From: Symbiodinium kawagutii
Taxonomy: Eukaryota > Sar > Dinophyceae > Suessiales > Symbiodiniaceae
Direction of reading: 5' to 3'
Assembly: GCA_009767595.1 (NCBI GenBank)
Contig: VSDK01028007.1
Span: 44,894 to 108,893, forward strand
Length of the DNA stretch: 64,000 nucleotides
The number at the start of each line of letters is the position of its first letter. The first letter of the stretch is position 1. The position numbers were made by a program, and so were the translations under genes. The notes beneath the pieces are model-generated. The model saw nothing but the letters and a program-made list of their open reading frames with translations. It made no database searches and was not told the origin of the DNA. Of the stretch, positions 1 to 10,900 are shown piece by piece.

Positions 1-205
1 AGACATCTCTTGCTTCAGACATCTGTTGCTTCAGACATCTCTTGCTCTAGACATCTCTTGCTTCAGACATCTCTTGCTCTAGACATCTCTTGCTTCAGAC
101 ATCTCTTGCTTCAGACATCTCTTGCTCTAGACATCTCGTGCTTCAGACATCTCTTGCTTCAGACATCTCTTACTCTAGACATCTCTTGCTCTAGACATCT
201 GTTGC
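1..205. repeat. Short tandem repeat at the LINE 3' end
   Basis: About a dozen imperfect copies of a 13-14 bp unit reading AGACATCTCTTGCT with a TTC or CT spacer. It starts directly after the last coding bases of the minus-strand LINE at 206-4147, so it is probably the tandem tail often found at LINE 3' ends. It continues off the window edge. No gene is supported here; the open frame across it only reads the repeat. Confidence 0.85.
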
Positions 206-213
206 ATTAGCCT

Positions 214-750
214 TCAGTTGCAGTAGTCATTGTGGTTGTTCGTAACACGGAAGTATGCTTCCAAACTTCCTTTGACCATACCCCACAAATCCTCATGCTC
301 CTGAATGCAGGGAGGTGAAGCCGAAGCACGCGCTGAAAGCAACTTGTTACCCACAATATATGCTGCATCGCAGTCACTATGTATCTGCACATGGTACCCA
401 TGCTGCAAAGCAAGCACCATTGACCAGATTTCGCCACGATATGCTGTATGCAGGTACTGGTTTGGATCCCTCACAGACCACGGTATTCCCAGACACCTGT
501 ATCCATGCCCCTGCTGCAATGGAGACTGTGAAGCAATCAGTGTAAAATGCGCTACCATCTGTGAACATGATCATTGGATCATCACTCGGACATGGCGGTG
601 GTCGAACCACCCTAGGTAATGCAGATGCAATCTGACACCGTTCATCCAACCAGCTCACATCCAAAGGTAATAACCCGAAGTGTTGCACAGCAGTCGGTTG
701 GGTTCGCAGCCACTCAACCAAACCAGGATATTTATCACGAATATGCATCA
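214..750 (-). pseudogene. LINE ORF2: RNase H domain, frameshifted
   Basis: RNase H cleaves the RNA of RNA-DNA hybrids during reverse transcription. The first frame (751 downwards) has MIMFTDGSAF with the first catalytic Asp. The domain then moves to a second frame (558 downwards) carrying AYRGEIWSMVLAL, with the catalytic Glu, and HSDCDAAYIV, with the next Asp. The switch falls near 440-470, so the domain is broken by at least one indel. A further shift near 750 separates it from the upstream block. The stop codon at about 214 is followed at once by the 3' tandem repeat. Confidence 0.8.
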
Positions 751-1398
751 ATTGGTCACACTCGAATATCCGATGGGCACGGCTGTCACGTTGTTCGCGA
801 AGTGGGCATGCAAATGAACCCCCCCATTGGCATAGTGTCCCAACGCATCGCAGGTCACATGTTTACCAATCAACAGGTTGATAGCATCTCCCTGGGAATC
901 CGCAGGCAAACCTTTCAAAGCTTGTTGCACACCCGGAATGTCAATGCATGTCAAATCAAAATGCTTTCGCCGCTGCAGCACCCCGCACATCTTGACCTGC
1001 CAAGAGAGATCGAGCATCTTGTGAACAAGTGCCAGTGGAGAGTAGTACCAGTTGAATGTCCACCCATGATCATGAGTAAGCCATCCTCCATCTTGACAGA
1101 CCCAACCATGGTCATAACAAACCCTAGCGAAAATCCCAGCAGGCCCAGAGCGTCGTCGACCCTCTGCTGATGCCATCATCTGGAAAAAATTCTCACGTCG
1201 AAATGGAAAGGCTCGAAGAAACCGCCGCCAAAACTTACACTTCCGTTTCAACAGTGCCAGCTCGGGTTCGACCGTGCCAGGAGGGATGTTCAATGCCAAC
1301 AGTGGATTAACCCCCCCACGTGATCTCCCAATGGCCTGACAGCATGCAGACCGCAAAGTCCGAAATTCCGTATGCAAGCTCACTTCCATAACCAGCAA
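748..1398 (-). pseudogene. LINE ORF2: region between RT and RNase H
   Basis: A 216-codon open stretch joining the RT C-terminus to RNase H. It begins in sense with TEFRTLRSACCQAIGRSRGG, continues through a basic stretch (LKRKCKFWRRFLRAFPFRR) and ends near HAHFANN, where the frame shifts again. It overlaps the end of the RT frame by about 90 bases; the meaningful frame switches near 1370-1380. I know no separate catalytic activity for this segment. It corresponds in position to the thumb/linker of dinoflagellate LINE ORF2 proteins. Confidence 0.65.
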
Positions 1399-2494
1399 TC
1401 CCAGTTACCAGTTGCGATGTCATTCTAATCTTGTACCGACGTGGCAATTTGCGAGTGGCCACCCGATGTAAGACCCGCTTGGTCTTCGCAAGCCTCTTCT
1501 TGGAAACCTTCTTGGTAACTCTTTTACTGTAGCTAACATCACATCCCAGTTCAGTAGCATATAACTTCAATGGCACATGTTGTCCAGACAGTTGAAAATT
1601 CTTCAGCTTCCGTCGATCCCCAGTGTGTGTGGCCCACACCCATGATTTAGCTGGACTAATCTGCATCCGCAAGGCTTCGACGAATTGCTGGAGCGATTGC
1701 GACGCCTCAACCAAGGAATCAACGCAATGAGTGATTGCAGCCCAATTGTCTGCATATGCCAAACATTCAACGTCGGGATGGTGGGTCTCCAAATGTTGCG
1801 TGGCCCACACCGTCAAAGCCAACATACTGACAATGGAGAAACAGCAGCCCTCAGGTATGCCAGTAGTCGAAGAAACTGCAGCACCAATTGCCCCAGATAT
1901 CTCAAGCACGCGATCCAATTGTTGAAACATCGACCATACCGCATGAAGATAGGCATCAGGGACACCCAACTTACGTAGCGCAGCAATCACAGGGATTCTC
2001 GGGACTTGGTTGTAGCACTTGATCAGATCTACCGTGAGTCCCAACCGATGTTGTTGTGTTACCATGGCCTCTTCAACCTCAGTCGCAACAAAGGCTGCCA
2101 ACAAATCGGCCGACACACCTGCAGCTGTTCCAGCAACCGTAGGCGGTAAGATTGAAGCAAAGTGCTGAAAAATCTGTAGGGATCTATACTTGGCCCATGT
2201 TCTGTACAACCTCGATGTGATTGTAATGGGTCGCACCTGCAAAGGATGAGTTGGCATCTCCTCAGGTTTGGTCAGCATCACAACGCGAGCAGTCATTATA
2301 GAAGAAGGCCAGTGCATCTTCCCTGTTTCGATTGCAGCAAGCAGTTGCAAAATCCAATCACACAACTCATCGGGCATGAAAACGAGTTCACGAGGGGTAT
2401 ATGCACAAGCACCTCGGGCCGATGCTTTTCGTGGTCGCAGCATGACGCTTCCACTCCCTGATTGAAAGTGGCTGGTATTCCATAGAAGGGACAT
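1307..2494 (-). pseudogene. LINE ORF2: reverse transcriptase domain
   Basis: Reverse transcriptase of a non-LTR element, copying element RNA at the nicked target. Counting from 2494, the finger motif RPITITSRLYR lies near residues 88-98, the first catalytic Asp in LTVDLIKCYNQVP (D156), and the core IPEGCCFSIVSM near 213-224. The active-site box is CLAYADNWAA, with YADN (247-250) instead of the usual YxDD, so the second Asp is Asn. The true upstream coding frame enters from the linker ORF through a frameshift near 2400-2440, where KSIGPR and ARGACAYTPRELV fall in different frames. RT assignment is firm; activity of this copy is unlikely. Confidence 0.88.
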
Positions 2495-3765
2495 CTGTCA
2501 GAGATCGCAAGTTGTCAATTGCCTCAGGCCAGCTGTCTTCAGAATCATTCTTCGGATCACGCATCCACATAGTGCACCAAGCGTCCGCAGTTGTTTCTTG
2601 GAGCTTGGCATGGTCCGAAATTACTTTCCGCTGCCATAACCTTAAATCAGTGGTATCACGATATGTCACACGTCTATCAAGGACAAGCCGTGGTCCCTCA
2701 ACACCAAGTAGAAAAGCCTCCTGTCCCTGAAAATTGACGGGCAATTCAACATCGAAATCTTCAATGCTCCCAGTAAAAAGCAACTTGCGCAGCCCAGCCC
2801 TGGTCCATCTCTGTGGCAAGATGTCAACCTTAACTTCCTGCACAATGGTCTGAAAGGGTGGTGCTTGAGGATCCTGAACAGATTTGAATGCCTGACTACC
2901 ACCACGCTGGAAATCTCGTCCAATGCCAGCTGTTCGTGCATTAACCACCACTTGGTTCCAATGTCGAGTCTCATCGGCTACATGTAACTTCAGGGTGTCA
3001 GCAACATACTTCATATATGTAGGGTGCGGCATGTCACGAGGAATGATCACCCCCATCTGATTGTATGCAAATGCAACGAATCCTCCAGGAAACCCACATG
3101 CACACAAAATAGCCCTCCAAAGCTCCAAGCAAGCAACATGGGCACTCTCAGTGGGTCTTCTCATCCATGCATCGGTCTGTCGGCCACATGACATCAGTCG
3201 CCTGACCTGTCGTGTCCACTGGCGGATACGTATCGATGGTTGGCATATCTGTGGTGTAAAGTCACCATGTCTCCCACTGCGCAAGACCGGCTCAGAAGGC
3301 AGCTTAAGTTTACTCAACTTTTTCCGTGATCGGCCCAAACATCGAGAAGGCAATGGGAGGGACGTTCCATCAACATCGACAACTGCCCCCTTAAGTGCAA
3401 CCTCAAAGGTCAAGTTGATCTGCCGCAAAGCTTCCTCAGAGTCGCAGTCAGTCATGGCCATCTGGAACTTGTTTTGTCGTTGTGTTTGCTCATGTTTCAC
3501 AAGATCACACAGAATCTCTCCATCGAAGAAGTAGTCATCGGTCGATGCCGGAAGGTTCCACACACAACGTGGAGTCATCACAACAGAAATATCCAATTCA
3601 GCAATCAACAACGGGTGTGTATCAAAATCAAAGGTCTCATCAATGTCACATCTAAGCAATGCTTGGGATAGCACCGGGTTCAGGAGGATAAAACTCTTCC
3701 GTGCATTACCACGAGAAGTAGCTCCAGGTGAAGTACCACGCCTGTGAGCGTCACAAGCAGCAGCA
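2388..3765 (-). pseudogene. LINE ORF2: linker between endonuclease and RT
   Basis: A 428-codon frame (3674 downwards) with sensible upstream residues reaching back to about 3770 (WVDAAACDAHRRG...). It joins the endonuclease to the RT. It contains charged and Trp-rich stretches (for example RIRQWTRQVRRLMSCGRQTD) and ends with REWKRHAATTK just before the RT fingers. I do not recognise a named domain. Comparable ORF2 linkers in dinoflagellate LINEs are similarly long. A one-base shift in the G-rich run near 3775 separates it from the endonuclease frame and another near 2400-2440 separates it from RT. Confidence 0.7.
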
Positions 3766-4147
3766 TCAACCCACCCCCTCTAGCTTCACCATAGCATCCC
3801 AATGAGGAATCTGTTGTATATCAACATTGAAATCGCCAACAACAGCAGCTGGTCCTTTGAATGCATGCGCATGTTCAAATGCAGTCGAACACAAACCAGC
3901 CAGAATTGCCCACGGGTCAAAGTAAGTAGCATTGTGCGTAGGTCCATACAATGAAGCCACATACATGCGTACCCCATTCCCGATGTCAATCAATTCCTCT
4001 GTGAGTCGTGAAGATGCAGCAATGTCATCACGCACCAGTGCAGGATATGGAACAATAGGCAAGTGGGTAAGTATTGAGGTCCCACTCGCCTTTCCCCGCA
4101 ATGATCCACTATTGTTGGATAGACATGGCACTGCTTTACTCCAGACC
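3766..4147 (-). pseudogene. LINE ORF2: endonuclease domain, C-terminal half
   Basis: APE-type endonuclease that nicks target DNA for target-primed reverse transcription. Visible motifs are SGSLRGKASGTSILTHLP, the beta-strand ASLYGPTHN and the catalytic VVGDFNVD. The frame is open right up to 4147, where it meets the inverted repeat of the 20-kb element, and reads GVWSKAVPCLSNN just inside the edge. The N-terminal half with the catalytic Glu (WCASETSHT) lies at 24340-24480. Read across the insertion with one CC dinucleotide removed, the two halves are in frame. There is a frameshift near 3775 at the downstream end. Confidence 0.85.
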
Positions 4148-4190
4148 CCTAGACATGCATTTGTACCAGGTTATCTGGTACATATGGTCA
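4148..4190. repeat. Left terminal inverted repeat
   Basis: Partner of 24297-24339 in inverted orientation. The first 22 bp are identical, then there are two mismatches in the next 14. It contains an imperfect palindrome TGTACCAGGTTATCTGGTAC centred near 4172. The last LINE-derived bases on its left are AGACC. Confidence 0.9.
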
Positions 4191-4998
4191 TTTAGACCAG
4201 TTAGCCTCCCCACCCAGCAATTTTCACGCATTTTCTCGCGTCAATTGGGCTGATAACCTTGATTTGTTTAGATCTTGACGTCTTAGAGCAGGCCAAAAAG
4301 CCGATCCAGTTATCATGTCATGGTGTGCATCCTGTAACATCTCGCTTTGAGCCCCTAGGCTTTGCCCGCTGGCATGCCTTGAGACTTAAATTGCCTTGTC
4401 TAGCTGCTCATCCATTAGCAATTGTCCGTAACAAGAAAGTTTTTCAGCTAAACTTTTCCTATATTGTTGTCAACCATCAACCTCGTAGAGAAAAGGTATT
4501 CCAACCCATAGCCATATAGCCACCATGACTTAAGGACATCCAAACATTCGCCACGCACAATTTCCAAAGTGGCCTTGGATTCCAGGATTCCAATTTAGAA
4601 CCAGCCAACCATCAAAAAATGTCAGCTGCACTGGGTGTCTATGCTTTGCATGCGACAGGGTATGGGCCCAGGAGAACACATCATTGGAACTAATCTACAT
4701 GAAGGGGAATCGAAAAAACAAAGTGCGATGGATCATCCAGATATCACAATGGATTCAACATCACTGACAGCCAACATACATTGTATGATTCATCAAAAAA
4801 TCTCTTAGCACACATACGTATCTACACGTGAAAACAACAACATGTACATATTTTCAAGATTCAAGATTCAATCTTTGGATACATACATGTAGATGTAAAC
4901 ATGTATGCATACATAACTGAAAGATATATTGATATAGGAAGGCACACACACCAGCTGGTCAGATCAACAACTGCTCCCATGCGTCGTTTTCCCTGTGC
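4191..4998. other. Subterminal region and gene 1 downstream flank
   Basis: No coding sequence seen. It holds one TTTTCACG plus TTTTCTCG (4221-4238), 73 bp inside the left terminus, then AT-rich DNA with short inverted runs (for example TTCAAGATTCAAGATTCAAT near 4853). It probably includes the gene 1 3' untranslated region on the minus strand. Confidence 0.6.
4221..4238. repeat. Subterminal TTTTCACG motif, left
   Basis: TTTTCACGCATTTTCTCG, 73 bp from the left end. The same motif occurs 75 bp from the right end (24257-24275) and in a cluster at 14219-14288. It is a possible protein-binding site of the element. Confidence 0.55.
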
Positions 4999-7900
4999 TC
5001 ACCGGACCGACGTCATCGTCTCCAATCCGCGGTTGAGATTGGTGCGGAGGCCAAGCATGAACCGGCGAAGGGTGCTTTCGGTGGCACACTTTTTGTGCAC
5101 CTGTTTCTTTATTCTCATGACCAGCTTAATATTGTTTTCGTCCATCCACGTTGCGTGAAAATCACAGTTGAGATTTGATTTTCTGGTATCTATTGTACAG
5201 TGGTGCAACAAATGGAATTTTGGACGCAGGCGGAACAAGTATCTTTTGTTCTGGACCGCTTCTGCGGCAAGACTGGCATAGCTGTTCACCATCAGCTTTC
5301 CCAAAACTAAACGGTGTTCCTCTTCAACAGCTGACAAAAACATCGAAGATTTGGCCAGCACGTTCATCCAGGCATTCGCGCTCCACAGAGCCTTAGCCCA
5401 AAACGTTGTCTCAGTGGGGTAAATGTTAATTGTTGATAACTAAATATGTTTTCAAAAATGCACTGATGACATTTACTTACAATGGATCCGAGTATCGGCC
5501 GACATTGCCAACCCCATCCAATCCCATGAACTTGTGAGTTGGTCATGAAAAACATGGCCCAATAGAAAATATACCATGCACCGGTCTAGCAACTGTAGCA
5601 AGGAGATCGTTGCCGATGTCCTTGTTGTTGACTTCCCAAACTAACCATCTCAAGATCACATGGCAGTCGAACCCCTTCCCCTTGAATTCGGGGTATGCAT
5701 CAGACTTGATGTTGAGGTTCTGTTTGGATAGTTTGGATATGGCCAAAGAAAGACCATGGCGACGGGCGAACCACTTCAACCGTTGGGTTGCAATCTGAAG
5801 TCGCGCATCTTGATTGCGACCTCTCCAATATCCCCGCTTCATCATCAGGATGCGGATTGCGCTTGCGCAAAGGTCCCTCCCAAACCCTAGGTGAAACACA
5901 TGCAACAAATCAACGGATATCATCAACGGTGTAAATCCCATGATTCCAGTCAATGTAGGGATCACATTCTGAGGCCATGGGTTGCGAGTATACAAAGTGG
6001 CACGCCATGGGGCACCCTCAGCAGTGTTGCTGTAGCACATGTTGACATCGACGGTGCCCTTTGTTGCGCAACATCTAAAGCATACCTTCAGGGGGAGCTT
6101 GGATCAAAAACATTTTACATCAACCATGGATACATATTAAAATGATTTTAAGATATTTAAAGCCTCCAAATGGTACCCTCAATCCACAACCCTTGCATCC
6201 CAAAGTTGATATGTAAATAAAAATATAAGTGAATGTATGAATGTATCAATGTATGTTTGTATGTATATATGCATGTTTTATAAATACATGTATATTTCTA
6301 CTGGGGTTACCCAACACCCGAACAGCTGGCTGAGGACGATTCTTTGAGAACGACATGGTGGTTGTGGAAACGCAGGCCTCTTCCCGTGAAGGGTTCCGCT
6401 CCATGCAGAACATCTGGACCATGTACTTCCAGTCACCTTTGAAGTTGACCACAAAGAATCTGAGATCCAATGCCTTAGCGAATTTTGTTTTAGACAATCA
6501 TTTGTTGTGGTTGGCGTACGGTTGGAAAAGCGGGCTGCCTCCAAAAGAATGGATGAAACAATCTGATGGTTGGCATCCCCCACCAAACATATAAAGCTGC
6601 CAGGGTGTCCAAGACACGAGTTCCCCACTTTTGTCCTTGATTTGATAGCCACGTGTCCCCAAATCGTTAAAGGAGTCACGGAGGATTGCCCCAACAGCTT
6701 GCAAAGTCAGGTTGATCCCATCTTCATTGTAGACGTACCTGAGGTGCCATGCTTGGAACCAATATGTGGTAATGGTAAAACTATTGGTTCAAAATTGGCA
6801 TCACTATTGTTTGTTTCAGCCCAAAAAAAATGTACTCATACCATTCCATGAGGAACATGCTTGATGGCACCGTCGTCACCAGAAACCGGCTGCAGGAACT
6901 ATTCGACAGTACGGGGCTCAGGTCCGGCTGGAAATGGAAGGTCATCCAGCTACCCCGGAATGCGTTTCCTTCATCACCTAAGCTCAATGCTGTTGCGTTT
7001 GGGATTCACAGATTAGAACATCAAACCTCTCCCTTACTGGGTGGTTACTAAAAGAAAATTTGGAAAATGCACTGGTTGAGATATGAATTCAATCCAAAAA
7101 TATATTGTCATATATATATATATATATCAATACATATCTCAATATGCTAAGTTGAGGCACCATAGAGTGTCAAAGGGATGGATCGAAATTCTTGGCCATG
7201 GGCCGGGTGGTTGGGAAAGTCAAGCAGCAACTGCGACCAGTACCTTTCCAGCCCGCTGAGATCGCCGGTAAGCAGTGACAGAAATCCTTCGTCGATCATG
7301 GTCCGTACCTGGGATCCAGAGAAATCATGGAGGGATTGATCTTTACAGGTATATAGGGTACCCAAGCTTAGTGGTTGAAACTTTCTATCAGTAAAGAAAA
7401 GCTTGTTTCAAATTCCGTGGAGATGCGAGGACACTGGGCAGAATGAACGGCCATGACACTAGTTCCACCGTACCAGCATCTTGATCAACACATAGTGGAA
7501 GTTCAAAATACGAAAGCTCGAAATCCATATTCAACCCATGTTTCGAGGCTGCTCGATGTACCCGGCGTTCTGCTTGACCATCCCTGCAAAAGGATATCCC
7601 TGGTTACAAATTGAAAATTATCTCAAGAATCATAGCTGTTGGGAATCATTGTTTTGACAACCTAAATTCACAAGTGTATGTTGACACCATTGGTGGGAAT
7701 TCCCGATATCATGGGTTTCTGTTCGGAATTCTTCAACAACCCAAGTTCGAAATAAGTTGGGGTAAACATGTTTGGGAGAGCATCGCCTTTGAAAGATGTC
7801 GGAGCCAAACAACGTTCCAACTCGGCAGGCATGTGCCACGGAGGAGCCACCAGACCCAATGCCAGAGGCTAACCTCAAAGTCCCACAGCATTTATTGGAT

Positions 7901-10900
7901 GACAGAATTGTCCACAACAAAAAAGGTATACCGATGGAAATTGAATACTTCGGGTTCCCCTGGTTACATCATGCACCACAAGATGGGGAGTCACCATATC
8001 ACAAAATTGGTTGGGGCATGTTGGGGCTAACCAACCACAAACAACCCAAAAACTTGAATAACCAATCCAACCGACACATCCTCTAATTGCTCCAGGTGGT
8101 CATCTCGGCGTGGATCGCTCCAGTCACCTGCGTGGGAAACTCCAGTGTCAGGGGTTGCGCCACCAAAGGCAATGTTGCTGGGATATCACAGGCGCAAGTT
8201 AAACCTAACAAGTTCCACTAAGCCATGTATATGCATACATACCGTACCTGTATGAATAAACAGTACCCACAAGAAAGAAATATCCAGAATGTCAGTGATG
8301 ATATGGATGGTTTCCATTTGTTTCGATTGCACTATAGAGCCATTGGCAGATCAAAGCGAACCTTGTTGGTCGCATTTTTTCTCGGGGATGCACGCTATGC
8401 ACTTGTGACCTCAACTGACGAACTCTATGAGCCTGATGTTTCTTTGAAATACAAGGCACGATGGTGAGCCCCCCTCCCGCAGTCTTGCGTAATCTTTTGA
8501 TCCAAACTCGGAATATCTAGTTGGCCCCTTGATGACTTTCACTGACTTTCAAACCATATGGATGTTGTATTGCCATGATGCGATATCAGCAGAACTGCAG
8601 GCTACGGAGGGCTACTGGAAATAGCATCTAGCCCTGAAATTCAACCCCGCACACGGCTCTCAAAATCTGTGATGGCCACATGCGAGTCATCCACTTTGCT
8701 TCTTGATCTCCGAAAGGATAGCTTTACACTGCGCCTTCACCATGCGATACTTATTCGCCTGAGCGCAGTCATGAAGGAAGCCTACCAATCCGTAATTCCA
8801 AAGGGGTCCGTATTGGGGGAGCATGATTGGAAGTAAACCTTGCTACCCGTTGAATCCAACTGCAATCATGGGCATAAAGGCAGATTCATGTAAAGCTACA
8901 AGTAATAAATTGTTGAGTCACCGCTTCACCCAGCTCATCCTTCAGGCTCTCCAAGTTCTCCATGGACTGCATCGATTTCAGCCTCATTCGGGTTCGGCAC
9001 CCAAGTGGCTGTAAGAGCTGTCGCTTGATGAACCATTGGATCAACAAATTGTATGTGAGAAACCAACAGTCCCCCTAATGAATAGTTCATAGTTTTCTTT
9101 GATTTTCATGGTAAACCAAACCTTTATAATTTGCAGGGCTCCTCCATAACATACCATCGTAACAGTAGCTGGAAACAATAGTGCCTAAAACAGCCATGGG
9201 TCGCAACAACCGTAGGTCTGAGGTACAAAAGGAAAATTTCTTAAACATCAACAGCTGCGCTCATCAGAATACTCTTCAAAGCGCGTCTTGTATTGCGCGA
9301 TGGTTGTGCGCAATCCATGGTCTTTGGGCAGGTCCAAGGAAATCGACATGCTGGCAAGTTCCCTTTTGATGATGGTACCTGAAACGCAATGTGCTCAAAC
9401 CAAGTTGACAATAAATAAAGATTACCCTACATAAATCATAAGTTGTCAAGTAATGTTGGCAGGAAACATCAAATCCCCTTAAGCAAACAAAATCTACCAA
9501 TGGGCAATTGGGTACCAAGGGCTGCTTTCAACTCCTCAGCGGTCTGCGGGTTAACGGTTGCAACGGCAGCAGCTTTCGCGGCTGCTTTGGCCTTGCCACG
9601 AGCTTTCGCTTTGGCCTTGGCCTGGGTCTGTGGAGCTTCTTGAGATCCACCAACTCCCAAGCCTAGCAGAAACCGGGCTGGTAATTGAACAGAATATGTT
9701 TTAGATACTTACCAAAAACATATGTTTTAAGCTGATCAGCGTTCATATATTGTGTGTTTTCCAGTTCCCTTTACAACTAACTTCACACTCAAGATGTTTC
9801 ACTTAGAGGTTACATCAGAGTCATTTGTTTATTCATCCATCTTGGGATGTGAGTGTTGTTTCACCTAATGGTGTCTCACCTAATTACTTAACTATAATGC
9901 AGTCCAGTGATTGTCACATGATCTTTGTTGCGATTAATGTTCATCATTAGATAATGTTTGTTTTTTCATCATCTACAGCGAGAAATCTGAACACTGGTCG
10001 ATGCCTTCAAAGGCTCCAGGATGTCCATCAGTGATCTCCTTGAGCTGCTCCTGGCTCAGCCCTGCGTTGCCTCGAGGGCCCAAGACACCTTGCATCAAAG
10101 CTCCAACACCTCCTGGAGTTGTCTTCGCTTTCATCTCCGTTTCCGCTTTCATGCGGATCATCTCTTCCTCGGTCAAGGTCTTCGATGTCTGAACCCAGAA
10201 TTGCATCAGGGAGGGCACATTTGGTGCATGCGGGTCCGGAATGCCACCTCCCTGGGATATCACTCCTTTGATCTTTTCGAGCGGCCACTTCTTCGTAATG
10301 ATCATTTCACGGATTGATAGCAATTCCTTTTGGCCGCGGAAGGAGTTCGAGTTCTCACGGCTCACAACCACTCGACTTTCACAGGCATTCCTGTTCTCGG
10401 CCTCTGCCACCCACACTTGTAGCAATTTGCGTCGGTCCTCAACTGGTTTAAAACCACAATCGCTTTTATAGCTTTAAACTACACATGATATAAACAATCC
10501 CCAATCTAGCGCAAAAATTGCTTCTGAACAAGAGAAGATTCTTCTCTGGATCCATTGAAAAGCTTTTGCATGTGAGGAAAGTTATCCCCCTCCGTCTCCA
10601 TAAAGCGTTTCAAACGCATCGCAGAGTTCTTGTGCGAAGAGCTATTGATGTTGGGGTCAATTGGGGCCTGTCCAGCAGGCGCTTCCGAAGTAGGAGCAGG
10701 CGCTGCTTGTCCTGGGGCAGCTTGAAGCGCCGTCAGCAACTCCTGCGGTAGCATAATCGTGCCTGAGCCATCAGTGCCAGCGCCCATGCCCTGAAGCATG
10801 GCAGTCAATTCAGCCTCCGATGAGCCAGCTGGCGCTGAAACCGTTACTGGCGCTTGAGCAACTGGGACAGCAGGTTGGACAGCTGGTTGAGCATTTTCAC

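Larger units (their letters stand above)
206..4147 (-). mobile_element. LINE retroelement, 3' part (EN second half, RT, RNase H)
   Basis: Minus-strand remains of a non-LTR retrotransposon. In order from 4147 downwards: second half of an endonuclease/exonuclease/phosphatase domain, a linker of about 400 codons, reverse transcriptase, a basic region and an RNase H domain. The pieces lie in different frames, so at least four frameshifts have accumulated and this copy cannot make one ORF2 protein. The upstream edge at 4147 is not ordinary 5' truncation. It abuts the terminal inverted repeat of the 20-kb element, and the missing endonuclease N-terminus is found on the far side at 24340 onward. It ends at the tandem repeat 1-205. 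Confidence 0.85.

Noticed and set aside
1-205. CRISPR-like direct repeats
   Set aside because: Units are contiguous without unique spacers and lie in a eukaryotic LINE tail.
8225-8467. 80-codon plus-strand frame (GFHLFRLHYRAIGRSKRTLL)
   Set aside because: Fairly natural composition, but it lies in a gene 1 intron on the opposite strand, with no family and no neighbouring exon.
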